Shown here: piece after piece, positions 43,221 to 54,883 of the stretch
How positions within the stretch are numbered: the first letter of the stretch is position 1
How the letters are laid out: every line of letters starts with the position of its first letter
From: Protea cynaroides
Lineage: Eukaryota > Streptophyta > Magnoliopsida > Proteales > Proteaceae
Assembly: GCA_028583415.1 (NCBI GenBank)
Contig: CM053272.1
Span: forward strand, 76,425,439 to 76,489,438
Reading direction: 5' to 3'
Length of the DNA stretch: 64,000 bases
Program-made: the position numbers and the translations under genes
The notes under the pieces: generated by a model
The model's database searches: none
Told to the model about the DNA's origin: nothing
The model's input: the letters and a program-made list of their open reading frames with translations, nothing else

Positions 43221-44621
43221 CGCTCTCATGCATGGATTCGAAATGAATGGCCAAGAGTGAGCCACGAAGCCTAGGTGTCGATCCAGCAGTGAGAAATGAT
43301 GCGGGCTAAGGTGTATGGCAAGCGTTCTGTCAGATGCTCTCGCGGACAATTTAATTGGTCTGATGCAACTTAATAAGTTGTTCTGCGTTGCATTAAATGG
43401 AAGACCTGATACGGTATGATGTGCCTATTGTACGACAACGAAGGAGATTCAAATCCATCGGCCTACATCAACTCTGAGATTTGTATGACATGATGGATGC
43501 AGATCGGAAGGCCCAGGGAAATTCCCACTTTAACCTGACAGATCCAACGGCTTGGATTAAAGATTCCATCTTCCATGAATGAGAACTCGACAACGTCGAG
43601 CCGTACGTCAGAGAGCGGCTACTGCGGTGCTTCGCGGCACATACTATAAAGCTCTGGAGATTTTTTTTGAATAATTTGAGAGGCCGAACTTTGATCAGCC
43701 ATATCTTGGCTGTCCGAGCTCAGATCGACATGATTCAAATTCCCCTTGTCTCTATCTTCGAAGGTGAATCCATTGGAGCAATTTTGAAGGTTGTGTGAGA
43801 AAACTAGGGTTTTTCTATAAAACTCTTGTTGGAGTATCTCGGATTTGATTTTTGGATTCCACATTCTTCCTACTATCATTAATGCCTCAGTAAGGTATAA
43901 GAAAAGTTTTGTGAGCTTTTATTGAGCTCCCATAGAAGTTGTTGTGGAAGAAATGGCATGAGTGGCCATTAGAAGTAGTGAACAAGCTCATTAGAGTGTT
44001 CCACAGAAGGAGGATTACATCGGGAAGGTAGTCTCTCTCTTAAACCCTCAGTATGATGTTTGTGCTTAGGGAAGGGTTTGCAATCAAAATATTCATGTTG
44101 CTTTTGGTCTATTGGGTTGACGCTTAGCAGACTTGTGGGTTGTAGCTCATATTCTAGTTGTAGCTCGTCTTATCCTAGTGATGTGGCATCTCGCTATTGT
44201 AACAGTTGAACTCCACTTATTATAGTTTTGTATTGGGTATAATACGAAACCCTGGTGAGGGTATTACCCCGTGGACTAGCCATCACAGTGTGTGATTGGT
44301 GAACCACGTTATATTCTGTGTTGTGGTTGTACATGTGGATGCCTATGTATGTGGAATAGAAGTATGTGTGCTGCAGGTCTGGGTGTATACACTTAGCAGG
44401 CCGAGCCCCTGGTATGGATACCTGTGGGTGTATGGTTGGTGTATGCACGAAATGTGTTTGATAAACTAGTAGTAAGAAAAGTCCATTTGACAGCTCAAGG
44501 CAGTACACAGTGAACAATAGCTCTTGGTAGTAGTGTCCAAAGCAATAGGCCAGATCATCTCAGTGGGATTATTTTTGTGGGTACTGATTCACCCCCTCTC
44601 AGTGACTACCTGGGATTAACA

Positions 44622-44744
44622 AAAAGTGTAAGGGCAGAAACAGTTGTCAGAAGATATGGAGGATGTGGACTAAAAAGGGGTCGAAGAAGGTCGAGAGGGG
44701 TCATAAGAGGCTGACAAGACATCCTAGTGCTATCCTAAGGGGTC
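44622..44744. other. Unassigned repeat-derived sequence left of solo LTR D
   Basis: A purine-rich stretch with repeated GGGGTCG words; the continuation after D is at 47,225. No gene recognised. Confidence 0.3.
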
Positions 44745-45028
44745 GTAATTGTCACACCCCAATTCTAAACCAACCAGAATGGTGTGATGAATCATCTATG
44801 AATCAACGGTTCAATCAGGATCTCTTATGGATCGTGCCCATTTGATTAAACCAGATACAACTACAACCATAATCAAAGTAAATAAACAATAACGGAAGTC
44901 TTTAATATTAATGAACTGAGTATCTAACAGTGATAACATAATTAATTCTCTAATTATCTCCAAATGACTCAAGATATAAAATAAAATAAAGTAATCAATT
45001 ACATGTTCTGATAATCCAACAACTAAAT

Positions 45029-45325
45029 CTAATCGAAAACACATGAGTTGCACTCGCATGACGAATCATGCGACTCCACCATAGCTTCCACATCCATCGC
45101 AGCAACATGTTCATACATTGGTGCATTCATATAATCTTCCACGGTAGGACCTGCATCATCAACTAAAAATATTCGACGTCGAAAGGGTGAGCACACATCA
45201 TGGCTCAGTGAGCAAATAAAACAATGCAACAAACATATGCATGCATTCAATTCATATCTTTGGTCTGGTTTATAAGTTTGCAATGTGCTATAAAAAGGAT
45301 TGGTGGCTTCCGCACCTTTATACAT
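45029..45325 (-). CDS. LTR-borne small ORF, 98 codons (solo LTR D)
   Basis: MYKGAEATNPFYSTLQTY, ELNACICLLHCFICSLSHDV, IFLVDDAGPTVEDYMNAPMY, SHDSSCECNSCVFD. Same length as the copies in C and ~75-80% alike in protein, although the surrounding LTRs of C and D differ strongly in other parts. Confidence 0.45.
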   Translation of the reverse strand: MYKGAEATNPFYSTLQTYKPDQRYELNACICLLHCFICSLSHDVCSPFRRRIFLVDDAGPTVEDYMNAPMYEHVAAMDVEAMVESHDSSCECNSCVFD

Positions 45326-46189
45326 GAGTGTGTGAATCCGTCCAATGGATCAAACACCATTGTCGTCCCACATGCACCCATCATGGAATAGAGATAGAGC
45401 TCAAGTGTCCAGATCAAACACCGCATAACACTTCCCCTAATGCCCTACCCATACCAACACGTAAGCCCCTATTGGCGACGGCTTGTAAATTAGGCTCGCA
45501 ACTAACCAATCCTAATGTCAAAAGTGTATCCAAGGACTCACCCCAGCATCCCTCAATACATCCATAGAGATAGAGCTAAGGCCCCCTGGCAAAGTCAGAG
45601 ACTACACGGTCCGAGACCACCTCCCCTGATGCCCTACGACGTAACAGTTCTACTAAGGTAATGGCGATACGACGATGTTATTGGGCAAGACTTGAGTAAA
45701 GATAGAGTTTGAGTCTGGTGACCAGGATGAATTACAATGTCATGTCCTCCCCCTGATGCTCCACTCGCATCAAGCACACTAACCACACACATACATTCAC
45801 ATGCGTATTCCTAACATCATCATCATCATCATTATGTTATAAATAAATAGAATTAAATATGCATGAGCAGTAATAGCAGGAATATTGGATGACATGTGAA
45901 ATGCACATTACAAGCATACAAGCATAGAATCATTCCTGGAATTGGACTCAATAAGTAAAACAGTTTGTTATTAGTCAATTAGTTTAGGTCTTGTTCCCTC
46001 ACCTTTGGTCGATGGTTGTTCCTCGTCCATGCTTTGTAAATCACTTTTAGACCACTTAAAAACCTAACAAATTTATAGATTTTAAATTAGAATTTATTTC
46101 CATCAATTCAGACTTCTAAAAGCTGAGTGGTCGCAGGTGTGACTGCACCTGTGGTCTCAGTTTCTGCGACCACAGGGTGTGTGGTCGCT

Positions 46190-46430
46190 ATGTGTGGTCG
46201 CATATCATGCGACCATACATGCGACCACACCCTCCCTAGAACTTTCCCGAGGACGTGTGGTGGATATGTGTGGTCGCATATCATGCGACCACACCCTCCC
46301 TAGAACTTTCCCGAGGGCGTGTGGTCAATCATATGTGCCTCGTGTGGTCGTATATCATGCGACCACACATGCAACCACACCCTCCCTGAAACTTTTCTGA
46401 GGGCGTGTGGTCGATCATATATGCCTCGTG
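46190..46430. repeat. Tandem array of palindromes in LTR D
   Basis: Three units of ~70-85 bp. Each carries a near-perfect palindrome, GTGGTCGCAT and ATGCGACCAC around a 3-base centre, followed by CCTCCCTAGAACTTTCCCGAGG. Single palindromes with the same arms recur at 46,950-47,090. Confidence 0.9.
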
Positions 46431-47224
46431 GTCGACCAAACTGTGACCACACAAGTGATGGTCGGATTTTCTACTCTTAACTCAATTCCTTCGTGTTTTG
46501 ATTCCTTGGCTTATCATCATGATCCTTCCTATGATTGTTTTATGGCTTAGAATTCATATTTTTACATAATCCATCATCCTAATAGATTCCCTCCATGGAT
46601 CTCTTAGAATTTGTTCATGGTTTCATGATTGAGATCTCACTTTGAATCACTACCTCCTTCATGATCTATTCTAGGCATTTAACAGATATGGGGAATGTTT
46701 TCATACCTTAAACTTGTTGGAGAATCAGAGTTCTCTCTGAATTTCCTTTTCTTAGTCTTCCTCTTCAATTCTTCTTCTCTTCCTCCTCTTCTCTTTCTCC
46801 CTCTTTCAGTTTGAGTTCTAAAAGGATGAAAGAGGCTAAGGGACATCTTATATATAAAGGAAAACCCTCCATATAGAGTCCTACTTAGATTAGGAAAGAA
46901 ACCCCTTCGGATTAGGAAGGTTTCCTAATCACGGAGACAGTTTGACTTCGTATGGTCGCACGTGGGGTCGTAGAACCCGTCAACCACACATCCAAAAATT
47001 ACGACCACACGTCCCAGACTCCAGTGGTCGCATTATTCTGAGGTGTGGTCGACCCCACCTGTTTAGGTATGCGACCACACACTCATAATTAGATGATTTT
47101 GGGTTCAATTTCATGCCTAGCCTTGTGGTTTCTTCACGCACTTGGTCCACTTGGCCCGACCATGATAGGAAGACCTGATACAAGGTGGTAAGACCGATTA
47201 GTACACTATGGGTCTTACAGTAAT

Positions 47225-47699
47225 CCCTCCCACCTATTGTTCCTTAGGTGGCTGGTGATTGAGATGGCAGTAGATGGGGAGGAGCTTGTTGGAGAAGCTT
47301 TCTCTTGAAACTATAAGTAGCAAAAGAGCATCGATTACAAAGGATCCAAATTTTCCTATGAAAAAGGGAAAATTAACCCACTCTGGTATGATTCCAACTC
47401 AGTCATTTTGAGAACTTCTTCTCCATTTTACTACCCCAAGTTTTATCTCACCAGGAAAGAGGAGAAGGTTACTGAAGCTCCCATATCTCAGGGAACCCCA
47501 TCTCTAAGGAGTCATATTTTTCCAGGAAAACTAAGGATTCCATTCTGTCTGTCTTCGGAATTCCTTAACTCTGGCATCGGAGTGGCCCAGGGGTATATCC
47601 TGCCATTTTCTTGTTATATTTGTGTTTCAGCTACCTGGAGTGATCTGGGAAGCTGAACGGAATCCACTATCAACACCAGGTAAGGAAACTTATCTCTCA
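47225..47699 (+). other. Unassigned stretch between LTR D and LTR E
   Basis: Continuation of the sequence into which D inserted. A small open frame at 47,408-47,656 (FYYPKFYLTRKEEKVTEAP...) has no recognisable relative. Nothing else is seen. Confidence 0.3.
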
Positions 47700-49349
47700 T
47701 AGGTTGTCTGGTCAGACAAATAGATTTGTTCGGTCTATGGATTGGGCGATCGGTCAAGCCTAGAAACAGGCTCCGAGTTTAGAAAAGTTTCCAAATTTGA
47801 GCAGGACTCCTTCCTAATTGGAATCCCACTCTCAAAGAAAACTTACCCTCTATATAGGTGACGTTTCTCCACTTATTTACACTCTTTTGATCATTCTCAA
47901 ACCCTAGAATTGAAAGAAAGAGAGGATAAGAAGGAGAAAAAGAAAGCTTGGAGAAATGAGAAGAATCTCTGCAAATGAAGAAGTTGCTATTGATTTCCAG
48001 CTCACAACATCAAGGAACCAATGGTAAGTCCTTCATTTTGTAGAAGGTTAGGACTTGGTTAGGATTGAGATATCAATCGTAGTATTGGTAGATCGACTCC
48101 AACCTCGTAATTCCACCATGACTTCTCTTACCAAATCTCTCATAGAAACCTACAATAAACTATAATAGTTAGGGATACGTTGAGTGGTCAGAACCTAAGG
48201 ACTAATGACTATAGAATGGTTTAGGATGGATCCCATTGAAGAGCCAAAGAGTCGACTCTAAGAGAAGATAGACTAGAAGACAACCTAGAATACAACTCAG
48301 GGGTTGTCCGGTCCTATGACCGGTCAGCTAGATGCCAGACCGATCAAGTGACCACTCACTCTTAGGAAGTATGACAAGGTTTATCCAGATGGCTGATCGG
48401 TCAGCCAATGCAAGACCGGTCAGGTGACCAAACAATGTCCGAAAGGCATGAATACCAGATCGGATAGTGAATCTGAATACTATAAGTTGACAGGATGGAA
48501 CTCTAATTAGATCCTATTAATTGTTTAGGTTTTCCACTAATCCAAGATAATTCCTAAGGCTTGGGAAGCAACAAACATCAATCACAGGTAAGGGAACAAG
48601 ACCTAAACTAATTAGTTAATAATAAGCTACCCTTTACATTTTTGTTAACTATTTGTAGCCATGATCTGTATGCTTGATTGTGCATCTCACACGCCATCCA
48701 ATAATTACTATATATCTTGTTCATGCATATTTATTTATATTTCTGTTATGATATTGATGATGAGGATAAGCATGTGTTTGTGTATGGTCAGTGTGTTGAA
48801 TGGAGAGAGGTTGTAGCATCAAACCACTCACCACACTAACATCATTGTATCGCTATTACCTTAGCAGACTTAGTACGTCGCAGGGTATCAAGGGGTGATC
48901 GCAGTGTGTGGTTGTAGCTCTACCAGCGGACCCTAGCTCTATCTCTATGGACATATTGAAGGATGTTGGGCTAAGGCCTTGGATACATTTGATGACATCT
49001 AAGATTGGTTAGACACGAACCCAGTTTGCCAGTAAAGGCATACGTACTGGTATGGGGTAGGGTATTAAGGGGGTGTTGGTGGTGTGTGATCCATCAAGCT
49101 CTAGCTCTATCTCTATTCTATAGTAAGTGATGTGGGGCGACAGCGGTGTATGATCCGTGGGGCATGCTCACATTTTCTTGTATGGAGGTGTGGTGGTCAC
49201 CTATCCTTACTTACATTGCAAACTTAAACCGGACCAAAGATATGAATTTGACATCATGCATATGTTTGTTGCACTGTCTTGTTTTCTCACTGAGGTAAGT
49301 TGTGAGCTCACCTCACGAAACCATTTTCTTTTTAGTTTCTGATGATGCA

Positions 49350-51717
49350 TGTCACATCCCAATTCTGGTCTAACCAGAATGGTGTGATGAACCGCCAATA
49401 AACCAATGGTTCACCCAGGATCTCGCATAGGTCATACCCACCATATCAAACCAAACACATACTCCACATTAATAATCAGAGGTAATAAACAAATAAGCAC
49501 GGAGGTCTTACAGATAATGAACTGAGAGTCTAACAGTGATAAATAAATATTTAATCCAATTATCTCAAAACCACAAGACATAAAAATAAATAATCAATTA
49601 CATATCCGATGTTCGAACTATAACTAAACCTAAGAAAAAACACATTGGTTGCACTCACATGATGAATCATGCGCATCTTCTTCAGTTTCTACATCCATCG
49701 CAGCAACGAGTCCATACGTCGGCACATTCATATATTCTTCAACGGTAGGACCTGCACCATCAACTAAAAATATTCGACGTCGAAGGGTGAGCACACATCA
49801 CGGATCAGTGAGCAAACAAAATAATACAACAAACATATGCATGCATTCAATTCATATCTTTGGTCTGGTTTATAAGTTTGCAATGTGCTATAGAAAGGTT
49901 TGGTGGCTGTCGCACCTCTATACACGAGTGTGTGAATCCGCCCAATTGATCAAACATCATTGTCGTCTCACATGCACCCATCATGGAATAGAGATAGAGT
50001 TAAAGTGTCCTGATCAAACACCGCATAACACTTCCCCTGATGCCCTACCCATACCAACACGTAAGGCCCTATTGGCGAGGGCTTGCAAACGGGGCTCGCA
50101 ACTAACCATTCCTAATGCCAAACAGTGTATCCAAGGCCTCACCCCAGCATCCCTCAATACGTCCATAGAGATAGAGATAAGGCCCCCCGACAGAGTCAGA
50201 GACCACACGGTCCAAGACCACCTCCCCTGATGCCCTACAACGTAATAGTTTTGATAAGGTAATGGCGATATGATGATATTAGTGGGCAAGACTTGAGCAG
50301 AGATAGAGCTAGAGTCTGGTGACGAGGTCGAAGACCACCATGCCATCTCCTCCCCCTGATGCTCTACTCGCATCCAACACACCAACCACACACATACATT
50401 CACATGCCTATTCTTAGCATCATCATCATCATCATGTTATAAATAAACAGAATTAAATATGCATGAACAGTAATAGCAAGAATATTGGATGACATGTGAG
50501 ATGCACATTACAAACATACAAGCATAGAATCAAACATTACAAGCATACAAGCATAGAATCAATCATGGCATTGGACTCAATAAAACAAATAGTTTGTTAT
50601 TATCCAATTAGTTTAGGTCTTGTTCCCTCACCTGTTAGAAATTCTCGATGTCCTTCCAAGCCTTGAAATTCTCTTTGAATTGATTTAACAACCTAAAAGT
50701 TATATGAATTTAAGTTAGGGTTCATATGTGACATGTTACAGTAGTCGAAAATCAAAACAGAGCACTGATAGGTGCTTGATTGGTCCTATGGTCACATGCT
50801 GTATCGACCTTACTGTCTACGGTCGATACCCTACGGTCGCATATGGTGCGACCGTAGCTGTGACCATATGATTTCTAAAATATTCTCCAATGCCTATGGT
50901 CGATCCTCTGGTCATACTGGTCATGCTATGGTCAACCGTAACTACGACCTTGAGATTTCTAGTCACAGTCTACCTAAAATTCGAGTTCTTCCTGGGTCAA
51001 TTCTTTTGTTCTTCAATGGGGTTTATCCTAAGGTCATCCTATGGCCATCATTAGTAATTTCTTATCAACCCTAATCATCAAATTCACTCCTCATGGTTCT
51101 CCTTGAAATTTTCTCAAGAAAATCACATAGATCATAATAGGTTGATATGGTCTTTCCTCCATAGAAGTCTTATTCCTTAGAGTTTACATCTCCAGAGATT
51201 CGTTTCATACATTTGCCTATGATAGAGAGTCAATCCCTTCTCAGCAAACTCTTCTCCTTAGTTTTTTCTTCTTCTCCTTCTCTTCCTTCTCTTTCTCTAG
51301 GGTTTACTAATGTTCTAAAGAGTGAAAAAGAGTTGAGGGACGTCCTTTATATAGAGTAAAACTCTCCATATAGAGTCCTCTTTCAATTAGGAAAGCAATC
51401 CCTTAGTTTAGGAAAGTTCTCAAAACTCGGAGTCTGATCTGGGTTCTCACGGTCGATCATACGGTCGCATAAACAGTCGACCGTAAGGTTGAAATCATCG
51501 ACCGTAGGGTTCTGGATTTGTTATTTTTGGTTCCCTTCCTTATGGTCGACCATACCTACCCAGGCATGCAACCTTAGGTATGTTTTTAGTGTTTTTAACT
51601 CGATTTTCATACTTGGTTTGTGATTTATCTTCACACGCTCAGTCCACTTGGTACAGAAATGATGGGAAGACTTGGCACGACACGATTAGACCAAGTTAGT
51701 GGTGTGTGGGTCTTACA
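49350..51717 (-). mobile_element. Solo LTR F, same subfamily as element C, inserted in LTR E
   Basis: Edges TGTCACATCCC and GGTCTTACA. Flanks ATGCA (49,345-49,349) and ATGCT (51,718-51,722) agree in four of five bases. Very similar to C's LTRs throughout, including ACGGTCGATAC dyads at 50,815-50,945. The LTR ORF has lost its frame by a one-base deletion at ~49,785. A 29-bp tandem duplication is at 50,505-50,562. Confidence 0.85.
50505..50562. repeat. 29-bp tandem duplication in LTR F
   Basis: acattacaagcatacaagc... present twice head to tail with one difference; single in the LTRs of C. Confidence 0.85.
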
Positions 51718-52113
51718 ATGCTAGTGTTACCATCGAAGGTTACATGAATGCGCCATCATATAGACATATGGCTGCTATGAACGTGCAAGCGGTGGAGGAC
51801 GAGCATGACTCATCATGCGAGTGTTTCCACTTTGTTTATGCTTAGTGTTTATTTTCGTATTTGACTTATGAGAATTATAATAGTTATTTAAACTACATTT
51901 TGGTTTATATTTGATAATTGGTTTATTTACTATTTAACATTAGACTCGCAGTTCGTATTAATAAAGACTTCCGCTATTATTTAGTATCTCTTATTGTGAT
52001 GTGGACATGTATGGTTTGATTGTTGGCACAGTCTTATGTGATTCTGGCTTGAACCGTTGATTCATATGACGGTTCATTCACACTTCTGGTTCAACCAGAA
52101 TTGGGGTGTGACA

Positions 52114-53407
52114 CCTGGTTATGCACGAGTCACTTAGTGTATAGGTAATTTATTAGAATACAATGCATAATAAAGTTGGCCTAATACAGAGCTTCCTGGG
52201 ATCAGCGGTTGCAACATCCGGTTGCAACTGGTTGAGACCGGTGTCGTGGCTGGTTGCTCTCGGGAACCATTCTATTTCCAACCGGTCGCACATCCGGCTG
52301 ATGCAGGTGGCGCGATCGGTGTCGTGTCTGGTTATATTCCAGAGACTTCCCGAATGCATCCAATCTCAAGTCCAGTTGCGTATATTGCCACTGGTAGTCG
52401 CGACCGGACCTTCTCTGAAGAGCTGGTATGGGGATTTAGCCCATCCAGATGCATGGACTTTGCCTCCGGGAGTCCCCTCCGGATTCCGACAACGGACTTC
52501 TATTATTGAACTCTATTGCTAAACCTTTGGTCTGACATTATATGAAACTTTTCGATCTTATTCTAGGCTTTGTGAGGTCAATACTAGATACACCACCTAG
52601 ACTAGAGTTTATTATGTTGATTCTTATAACGTAGGGACTCAAGGTATGACCTGGAGTCGAATTCGATGGGGTCTCCATTAATATTCAGCCATTAATGGAT
52701 AGCAGCTCCATTAATGGTTGGTACCGCTAGGTTAAACTGAAAGGGGTTTAATTATTCACCATTCCAACCAAATACAAAGTTGTGTAGGGTTTACGTACAA
52801 CAATTTTGAACTGACAAATGGTGGTATCAAACAATGCTGGTGATTTCCCAAGGTTGTTCCTCTTTCTAGCCTCTTTCTTCCTCCTTCAACTCTTCCCTCT
52901 CTAAGAACGAGTCAGAAGGTTGGTGATGGGTACGTACTCTGAGAGAGAGAGAGGGTTTGAGGAGACATAGTTGAATTGGAGTCTCCCTCTTGGGGTAGAA
53001 CTCCTTAGAGAGTTGGAGACTACAAGGGTTTGCCAAGTGGCAAGCTGGGAAGTCCCAAGGTTTCTCTACTCCATCCATCAACTCCAAAGTGGTTAGGAGT
53101 GAGGTGGGACCCATTGGGGTCGTCCCTCGGTCCAGGGAATATTCCCACTCGACCTTGCAATAGAGTTTTGAAGGCTTTACCGGTTGCAGGATCCAGCTGG
53201 AACTGTTTTGGGTTCCACCAACAAGTAGTAGCTACCAGTGCCCAGTCTGAGAGCACTTAAAGCTAAATTTTTAATATGTTATTACGGTGACATACCTGGT
53301 TCAAGTTGGTCTTTGAGCTGTCATTTGGTCGGGTTCGTCAACTGTGGAAAACCCTACCACGGTAAGAAATTCGAGTTAGGCTGAGTTTTCTGGGTGTGGG
53401 TTTTACA
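52114..53407 (-). mobile_element. LTR fragment G, minus strand, related to LTR L
   Basis: The right edge GGGTTTTACA and the preceding ~550 bp match the right part of the left-edge LTR (2400-2987). The left part is cut at LTR E. ACCGGTCGCAC, GCGACCGGACC and similar dyads are at 52,205-52,410. Open frames on both strands (for example 52,163-52,522) have no coding support. Confidence 0.6.
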
Positions 53408-53639
53408 CCGTCAACCTCTACCAAATCAGTTTCTCAAGTTCTGGAGACGACGACGACGGATATAGACTTGCCCTATGCTACCAAAAATTAAAACTTTCAT
53501 GTTGTGGTCTTAGCAGAGGAAACGGTGTCGTGTTCGTTTAGCTTGTCCTTTTGCCAAATCAATTTGGCGAGGGTGCAATCTGAGTTACCAGATTCTCTCA
53601 TTCCATTGTTTCATGATAGGATCCAGCGTTGTTTTCTTT

Positions 53640-53960
53640 CCAGACCCTAGGTAAAACAAAAAACCAGGATACGATGACACTATGCACCATTATCTACTGG
53701 CACCTGTGGCTCACTCGTAACGATTTAATCTTTGGCCATCAGACTTTTCTCCTTCCGATGTGATCATGCTTGCAAAGCGTCACTTTCTTCTTTATTTTAG
53801 CACCATTTCTCATAACTTTTCTTCAGATCTCTCCATCCAAGTATAACTCCAATGGAAAAGGTTTGCCACTGGACACCACCTCCGCCAACGTTTTATAAGC
53901 AGAATATGGATGCCGAACCCCATTGGTTGCCATTAATGAAGGTGTTGAACGAATGACGGT
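53640..53960 (+). pseudogene. LINE (L1-type) RNase H-region remnant
   Basis: IYWHLWLTRNDLIFGHQ (53,689-53,742) and, in another frame, WTPPPPTFYKQNMDA (53,870-53,914). Both words belong to the end of ORF2 in plant L1 LINEs (W.W..RN...F, then W.PPP.....N.DA at the start of RNase H). No other part is recognised; 53,408-53,640 holds nothing clear. Confidence 0.4.
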
Positions 53961-54096
53961 GGAATCCAATTATTAGACAGTGGTGCACTTTTTGCAGTGT
54001 CAGTCCGTCTTCCTAAATTTTCAATGTATTCAGATTCTAGAGTACATTCTTCACCTACAGCCTTATTTTGAATGTTGTACCTTCTTTTTATTTCAA

Positions 54097-54375
54097 GGGA
54101 GCAAAATGGTATTCACATGGTCTTCTCCCAATGATTTTGGGACGGCATGGCAACCTATCTCGGATGACTGTCACATGGCTCTCGGGTGAATCTGAGACCC
54201 ACGTCTGAGCCGACACCCAGCCAACAAGCCGAGCCGACAGGGATTGTCGGCTCAGACGTGGGTCTCAGATTCACCCGAAAGCCATGTGGCAGTCATCCGA
54301 GATAGGTTGCCATGTCCTCCCAAAATCATTGGGAGGAAACGATGTGAATCCAGCAAAATGGCATCGTTGACTCCC
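54097..54375. mobile_element. Fold-back (MITE-like) element
   Basis: Two arms of ~110 bp are inverted copies of each other (left 54,100-54,208, right 54,240-54,350), about 90% paired, around a ~30-bp loop. The outermost bases read GGGAG...CTCCC. Proof of inversion: the plus frame ends ISDDCHMALG and the minus frame ends ISDDCHMAFG. No clear target duplication. It could be a Mutator- or hAT-derived MITE, or an RNA hairpin source. Confidence 0.7.
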
Positions 54376-54883
54376 TAGATAGAAGGACCATGTTGTTATC
54401 GTGTATAACAGTTTGGCCTTAATCCAATCCTTGGTTACAGACAAATTGTACTCGGTCGACCTCGTGTAACACACGAATAAATAAATAAGCTTTATTTACC
54501 AAGAAAAAAAAATCATATGGTGGATAAAGTGCTGGCATAGGAAACGTGGGAGATCCCATTGCCATCTAGCCAGCCAATAAACCTTTGTATGTCCAACGAA
54601 CCAACAGTGATTAATCTCCTTTTCCATGAGAAGGATTTTGGCAGTCACAGTAAATTATGTTTCAAGTTTCACTAAATCACAAACCCTCTTCAACAAATGC
54701 TTCCCAGTCCTCAAAGATTAAAAATTCATTCCCTAAAGAAAGGAAGTAAAGATCTGTAGTCCTATAAATTCTAATACATAGGAAGAAAAAAAAAAAAAAA
54801 AAAGACATCTCACGTTGAAAACTGTCCGAATCAAAAAATCATTCTGGATTTTGACAGGTTCTGATTATAGCATCAGAGTCCAC
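54376..54883. other. Downstream region of the biotin carboxylase gene
   Basis: Should contain the 3' UTR and polyadenylation signals of the minus-strand gene. A 20-base A run (54,786-54,805) is poly-T in the transcript. No coding sequence seen. Confidence 0.4.

Larger units (their letters stand above)
41953..44621 (+). mobile_element. LTR-like sequence: candidate element A 3' LTR and a Copia-type LTR remnant
   Basis: TGTTGGGGGAAAATAG at 41,953 follows a purine tract and is a plausible 3' LTR start for element A; its end is not found. Further on, a TATA-like ACTATAAAGC (43,646-43,655), ACCCCGTGGACTAGCC and GAACCACGTTATATTCTGTG (44,270-44,320) and ATTCACCCCCTCTCAGTG (44,587-44,604) are words typical of the R/U5 end of Copia LTRs. 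No pol domain is present, so both are solo or truncated. Plus- and minus-strand ORFs here (for example 42,443-42,835) have no coding support. Confidence 0.35.
44750..47219 (-). mobile_element. Solo LTR D (Tekay-like), minus strand
   Basis: Edges TGTCACACCCC and GGTCTTACA, 2.47 kb, flanked on both sides by GTAAT (44,745-44,749 and 47,220-47,224). Minus-strand TATA box at 46,848-46,858. Homologous along its length to the LTRs of B and C, with its own dyad array (46,190-46,430). A solo LTR arises when the two LTRs of an element recombine. A pyrimidine-rich stretch to the right looks like a polypurine tract, but the perfect duplication favours a solo LTR. Confidence 0.85.
47700..52113 (+). mobile_element. 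LTR E (Tekay-like), plus strand, split by solo LTR F
   Basis: Parts 47,700-49,349 and 51,723-52,113 join into one LTR ending GGGGTGTGACA. TATA box CTCTATATAGG at ~47,848-47,858, then CCCTAGAATTGAAAGAAAG as in B. Dyads of the form GACCGGTC at 47,700-47,755 and 48,300-48,450. The LTR-ORF region is recognisable (49,180-49,349, resuming 51,723: EGYMNAPSYRHMAAMN, EHDSSCECFHFVYA). The left edge is not identified and no primer site follows the right edge, so it is a solo or truncated LTR. Confidence 0.7.

Noticed and set aside
44750..47224. LTR D as the 3' LTR of a larger minus-strand element, because of pyrimidines at 47,225
   Set aside because: A perfect GTAAT duplication on both sides and no pol sequence to the right.
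49294..49340. Intron in LTR E (GAG|GTAAGT ... TTTTCTTTTTAG)
   Set aside because: Only ~47 nt, too short for plant splicing, and the donor is absent from the other LTR copies.
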